Shown: positions 59,489-64,000 of the stretch, piece after piece
Numbering within the stretch: the first letter of the stretch is position 1
How the letters are laid out: the number at the start of each line of letters is the position of its first letter
Source: Cymbidium sinense
Taxonomy: Eukaryota > Streptophyta > Magnoliopsida > Asparagales > Orchidaceae
Reading direction: 5' to 3'
Assembly: GCA_021442155.1 (NCBI GenBank)
Contig: CM038228.1
Location: forward strand, 83,147,095 to 83,211,094
DNA: 64,000 nucleotides
Notes under the pieces: generated by a model
Database searches by the model: none
What the model was told of the DNA's origin: nothing
The model's input: only the letters and a program-made list of their open reading frames with translations
Made by a program: the position numbers and the translations under genes

Positions 59489-62400
59489 CATAAAAATAAA
59501 ATTTAGATGTTAAATATGTAAATATATAAGAATTATGTGATATGTATGTAAATTCTCCAAAAATTAATTTATCTTTTTAATATTATTTTGTACTTCTCAA
59601 ATAATTCAACCATCAATTTTAATTAATTTATGTATAATTGTAGAGACTTTTGTAAGCATAATATAGTGTAAACATAAATTAAATCTTTAAATTCAATATT
59701 GATGAAACCTGCCATGTGTAACTTATGTGCATTTATCTGGCCTTTAGCTTAACGTTACACCTTTCACACTTTTAAACTATATATTTTTAGGGCAAAATAG
59801 ATATTTTAGTTCAATATTGTTACCCATGGATTCAAAATTGAACTGACCCTCTAATCAATTTTATTTAAACTTAAAATCAATTATGCTTATAGTTAGTCAG
59901 AGTTAATCAAAATTGATGATTGAATTGAAAGAATCTAGAGGTTGACGATTCTATTTGAATTTTCGATGAACTATCTGATTATAGTATTAATCAAAATATG
60001 ATTTTTCTATATTTTAATTAAATAAAAAAAATTTGAGTTAGGAAAAATTGTTTTCTTTTTCTCTGAATAGAGAAAAGAAATGACATCATAGAGTTTAGAA
60101 TATTTTATTTAGATGATCAAATACAACATTAAGGAATAAACATATTATCTCAAAAGATAAACATGCTCTCGTAATGGATTCAATCATTTCAATAAAAGAC
60201 TCCTAAGGCTAATGGGTCTTTCGGTACCAAAGTATTTTCCCCGAGCTACATGGAAAAGAGTAACAGAAGTCAATTTTATTATGGGATCATGGTTCCTAAA
60301 AAAGCCTCTAGTTAATTACATCTTAGGAAGGGTCTCTTCTAAGAATACTCGATTAAAAGAAATAGGTGGTTATTCCTAAAGACTACTAAGGTAGTTTTCA
60401 AAGAATTGATTTTTAGAAATTCAATTGGGAGAGGTCCAAATTGGAGAGAGTTGTTTTTAAGAGTCAAATAGAAAAGAGTAGAAAATGTCTATTGATACTA
60501 GGATGCCCAGTAGACATTTCATCTATCTTATGATTAGGCTTAAATTTGGGATTTAATTTTAGATTTCAAGTTGTAATTTTCTTAGAAATCTAGGACTTAG
60601 ATTCTAGTAGAACAAGACTGCAGAAATGCCTAGGGTTGAAGACTTATTCTTAAAAGGATGCTTCAAAACCTAGTCTACAGGTGCTTCTAACACATGTCAG
60701 ATGCTCGACCTAGTTCTATTTTTTTTGGGAATCATTAGTCATTCTCTTCACTTGAAGGAACTAACCTATCCCTGACTCTTCTGGACTTACAACCGCTCTA
60801 CTAACACCACCTAAGTATTTTAAAACCATGAGGCAAAATCATATGAATGCAAGATGAGCTTGCAATTTTAGGAAAGAAATCTATGAACCTAGACTTACTC
60901 CTTAATCCCTAAGATCATGTAGGGTATGAAGATGCATATAATTAATGCACATTTTTCAGATTTTAATAATTTTTGACTCAAGATTCATTTAGGCCACAAG
61001 GATACAATTTATGCCTAATGCATGCAATTAGAAAAAGATCATGAGCCAAATCAAAATAGAAGAATGTGTACTTCCATCATAGGCTCTCAAAGGTCAAGCC
61101 TAGGTAAAGATGGAATTCCTTCATTATTCAAGAGTGAAACAATATGATTATCATCTAGCTAAGGGTTGCTACATGCTTAATCTTGTTTTAATACCTAAGC
61201 TTTTATGTGAATATTATGAGTTGTATTTATTTTATGTTTATTGATTTAATTGGGAAAGTTTAGTTTATCCTATGAGCCACGCCCTGCATACATCACAACA
61301 CAAACATAGCATAGAAAGAAACCTAAGAAAAGCATGTTGTTTATTGTGCACCCAAAATAAATCAAGCCAAATTAAATTATATAAGAAAAGGTCGATGCAC
61401 GTATTGTATTACACCCCGAAGAAAGAAAAAGTTCGCCTTATACCCCGCCTAGAACTACAAGTTTAGATCTATGGGTCTTCTTTCCGTGAAAGTCTCCTTC
61501 TTTAGGGACATCCATCTGCCCACAGGACCACCGCACCATCTCCGGTTTCAACTCTAATCCTAGACCCCATAGATCCTAACCTAATTCTAAGCACAAATTT
61601 ACATTGAAAATTTAAAGGAAGATCCTAAGCCCTGCAAAACAGATGTTAGGAAATACACACAACACACAAAATAATTTATATTTCACAAACATACGAGCTT
61701 AGCATTACTTGCTTGCCAAGCCCACCTGTCCTATGGACTATGTTAAAGGATCTTTGCACCTGCATGCAAACAATAATTTTATGATTTATTTATTACAGCG
61801 ATCCCTTTAACACAGTCCCTTGTAGAAAATAATGTTAAATCTAGAAAGAACGCCCTAACATCCAGTCTAACGAACAAACAGATATGGGCATTCAGTCTAA
61901 AGCAATACACCACACAGACATGTGAATCACATCACAACATATCACAGAAGATTAAAAAAAAATCACAAAATGATCTAACCTAGATCTAGGGTCCGTGACT
62001 AAATAATCTAGTGCGGTGAGTTTGTGTGGTAAGTCTTTGCTAGGCCTTTAAGTTTAAGTTTTGAAGTTTGAAATTTGATTTAGTTTAAATTTTATCATTG
62101 GTTGGTTTCAATTCAAATGGTTTAGTGATTTAATTTTCATTTTTATGTTCATTTTATTTGGTTAAAGTTGTATAGGTTTTCAAGAATGAGAAATATAATG
62201 AATTTCATTTTTAGGTGAAACTCACTTTATTCCGCATCCTAAATCTAATGAGGTTTCCAAAAGTCTAACTAAAATCCTTAAGTATTTTAATTAATCCTTT
62301 TGATTTTATTTATGTTTGGGTTGATTTATGTTATTTCGTTTATTTGAATTGCTTTGTTTAATTTAATTTATTTGGTTTATTTCATTTTACATTAAGTTAT

Positions 62401-63312
62401 ATGAATTTCATTTGATTTAGCTTACGTTAGTTTAAAGAGTTTGATTTAAGTTTGATTCCGTTCAATTTAACTAAAGATATTAAATAAGCTTAAATTTTAA
62501 GTCATTTAATATGAATTAATATCTTAGGATCGTTCATTGATTATTCTTGATCCAAAGTACTTAGGGTGTAATTAAGGTTTTAATTATTTCATTAAAACCT
62601 AAATTAAGCCTAATTTATTAAGATTCATTAAGAGGTTTTATTTTTCACTTATTACTCACTGAAATATCTTTCCAATGAGGGTTTATTCATAATTTTTGGT
62701 TAACTGATTGATTTATTATGATTTAATTAAGTTCAAGTCATTTAATTGAATTATTTAATTATTTTAATTATCAAATTAAGTTAATTAAGTTCATATTAGG
62801 TTCACAATTGGTTTTATTAAATTAAATTATTATTCTGATGTTCATTATTTTGATTTAAGATTATTAAATTAAAATTTTATAATTATTTTATTCTAGGGTA
62901 ATTAATTTATTTAATTTAAGGGTTAACTCACATAAAATTTTAATTTCATTTTGTTTCAGAGAATTAAATCCCTAAAATTTTTCCTAAGTTGTGTTTTAAG
63001 CTTGATTTCATTTCCCCAAAGTTTCAAATTAATTGAATTATTAATTTAAGAGTAATTAAGGTTTTATGTTTTTTTCAATTAAACCTAAATTAAACAAAAA
63101 TAACCCAATAGAAATTGGGGATTTTGATTTATATGGATTCCTATCATCAAGACGAATCCATAGAGCTTTTATTTGTATTTTTCTGATTTTTCTTTGATTT
63201 GTTATGATTTTCTGAATTTTTCTTAATTTTTTAAAATCCTTAAACCGTTAGTTAACGGTTTTTAAGTAAACGGCCCCACGCGATTTAACTAAATCGAGCG
63301 GGATTAGTTTTG

Positions 63313-63339
63313 GACCGTCCGATCGAAGATCGGACGGTC
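63313..63339. repeat. Perfect hairpin, 12-bp arms (GACCGTCCGATC)
   Basis: Left arm GACCGTCCGATC at 63313-63324, loop GAA, right arm GATCGGACGGTC at 63328-63339. It lies in the GC-rich block of copy D. Confidence 0.95.
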
Positions 63340-63370
63340 GATATCAATCCCGCGGTTTAGCGGGATCGAG

Positions 63371-63387
63371 CCGCGTGTCACACGCGG
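63371..63387. repeat. Perfect hairpin, 7-bp arms (CCGCGTG)
   Basis: CCGCGTG, loop TCA, CACGCGG. It lies between two longer hairpins in copy D. Confidence 0.9.
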
Positions 63388-63396
63388 GTTGATCCG

Positions 63397-63425
63397 GGAC
63401 CGTCCGATCGCGGATCGGATGGTCC
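63397..63425. repeat. Hairpin, 13-bp arms with one mismatch
   Basis: Left arm GGACCGTCCGATC at 63397-63409, loop GCG, right arm GATCGGATGGTCC at 63413-63425. It shares the GGACCGTCCGATC word with the hairpin at 63313. Confidence 0.95.
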
Positions 63426-63483
63426 GGATCTCTTCCGCGTTTCCTAAAGGGAATAAATCCGAAATAACTAGCCTAGATCTGGA

Positions 63484-63513
63484 CCGTCCGTTTCTTTTAA
63501 AAGAAACGGACGG
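63484..63513. repeat. Perfect 30-bp palindrome without loop
   Basis: CCGTCCGTTTCTTTT at 63484-63498 is followed directly by its exact reverse complement at 63499-63513. It again carries the CCGTCCG word of the neighbouring hairpins. Confidence 0.95.
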
Positions 63514-64000
63514 CCAGGATTTCGTCTTCCTTAACCCGACGGGAGCTATGAACCGTCCATAGTATTTGATTAATATCTTTTGGTATACTTAACCAAATTG
63601 GATGATTCAAAGTGCTACATGATCTTTGAAAGATCCTCTTTCAATCCATACGGTTTGATCTCACTTAAGAACAATTTTTGTAGGAAACCGACCAAGAACG
63701 AAAGCTTTGAACAAAAGGGGGTGTCGTTAATGGCGTACCTTGATTTAGGAGGTCTCAAAGGCTCGAATCAATTGAAGTAGCTTCTATTCTTCAAGATAAA
63801 GTTCCTCTCCAAAGGAATTGGGAGAATTCCTTGCGGTTTGATCAATAGCCCAAACTTTGGAATTAAAATTTGGTTTTGATGGTTCCACTGATTTAGAACA
63901 CTTGGAGAAAAGGGGGATTTTGTTTGGCTTCGGTTTTGATGTGGGATGGTGTAGGAAAGCTCTTATTTTCTTTAGGGAGTGAGAGTGTGTTGTTTTTTTC

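Larger units (their letters stand above)
57768..60080. other. No gene recognised, AT-rich 2.3 kb
   Basis: Very AT-rich sequence with two microsatellites (58435-58470 and 59448-59488) and no coding signature. The final 25 bases before 60081 (AGAGAAAAGAAA) are purine-rich and sit next to the start of LTR copy D. Confidence 0.6.
60081..64000 (-). mobile_element. LTR copy D, divergent and shorter, cut by window end
   Basis: The copy starts TGACATCATAGAGTTTAGA, aligned with TGGGACACCACGTAGATCC of copy B. It follows the same order: GACTCCTAAGG..AATGGGTCTT near 60200, CTAGTTAATTACATC near 60309, ATCTAGCTAAGGGTTGCTA near 61153, ACAGCGATCCCTTTAACACA near 61796, CATCCAGTCTAA near 61860, and the GC-rich palindrome block near 63300. 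It is about 1.2 kb shorter than B up to that block because the segment equivalent to about 32.2-33.5 kb of B is missing or reduced. It keeps CpG-rich palindromes that are decayed in A-C. Its end lies beyond the window. Confidence 0.65.

Noticed and set aside
45959..60080. C and D as the two LTRs of one large element
   Set aside because: D is a different, shorter subfamily. No primer binding site lies to its left, and the interval holds an unrelated LINE, gag, SCPL fragment and MITE.

Overview
The window looks like a repeat-dominated intergenic stretch of a flowering-plant nuclear genome, possibly a monocot (the species is not identifiable by eye). It is AT-rich and full of Ty3/gypsy LTR retrotransposons of the Tat/Ogre type, an RTE-type LINE, a hAT-like element and a Tourist-like MITE. 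I see no intact host gene. The only host-gene sequence is three broken exons of a serine carboxypeptidase-like gene near 54.4-55.1 kb. No rRNA, tRNA, CRISPR or bacterial-type feature was recognised.

Layout. Positions 1-2125 and about 29130-30027 are two parts of one old, inverted, partial copy of a long repeat. That copy is split by copy A of the same repeat in the opposite orientation (2126-7835 and 27499-29129). Copy A is itself split by a 19.7-kb Tat-like LTR retrotransposon (7836-27493) flanked by a perfect 5-bp duplication, CTTCT. This element reads on the minus strand. It has LTRs of about 6.56 kb and 6.11 kb, a primer binding site of the kind known in Ogre/Tat elements, decayed gag and protease, and an opposite-strand plant mobile domain (PMD) ORF. 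It has no recognisable reverse transcriptase, RNase H or integrase, so it is non-autonomous.

Two more copies of the 7.36-kb repeat follow: B (30028-37392) and C (38599-45958). Each is followed on its right by tandem-repeat-rich sequence. To the right of C, the integrase C-terminus of a minus-strand Tat-type element lies at about 47960-48227. This identifies the 7.36-kb units as LTRs, and the repeats next to them as the hypervariable 3' untranslated region. A shorter, divergent copy D starts at 60081 and runs off the window.

From 48.2 to 60.1 kb lie an LTR-like scrap, a 5'-truncated RTE LINE (48.79-50.09 kb), a gypsy gag remnant (51.9-53.4 kb) interrupted by a 605-bp hAT-like element with a perfect 8-bp target duplication, the carboxypeptidase fragment, a Tourist-like MITE, and AT-rich sequence with microsatellites.

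Nothing here forms an operon or a working pathway. The interest lies in the nested transposon architecture, the very long LTRs, the antisense PMD gene carried by a non-autonomous element, dense TTGACC/GGTCAA (W-box-like) arrays in the 7.36-kb LTRs, and strong GC-rich palindromes. All similarity statements come from reading by eye; no alignment or database search was run.
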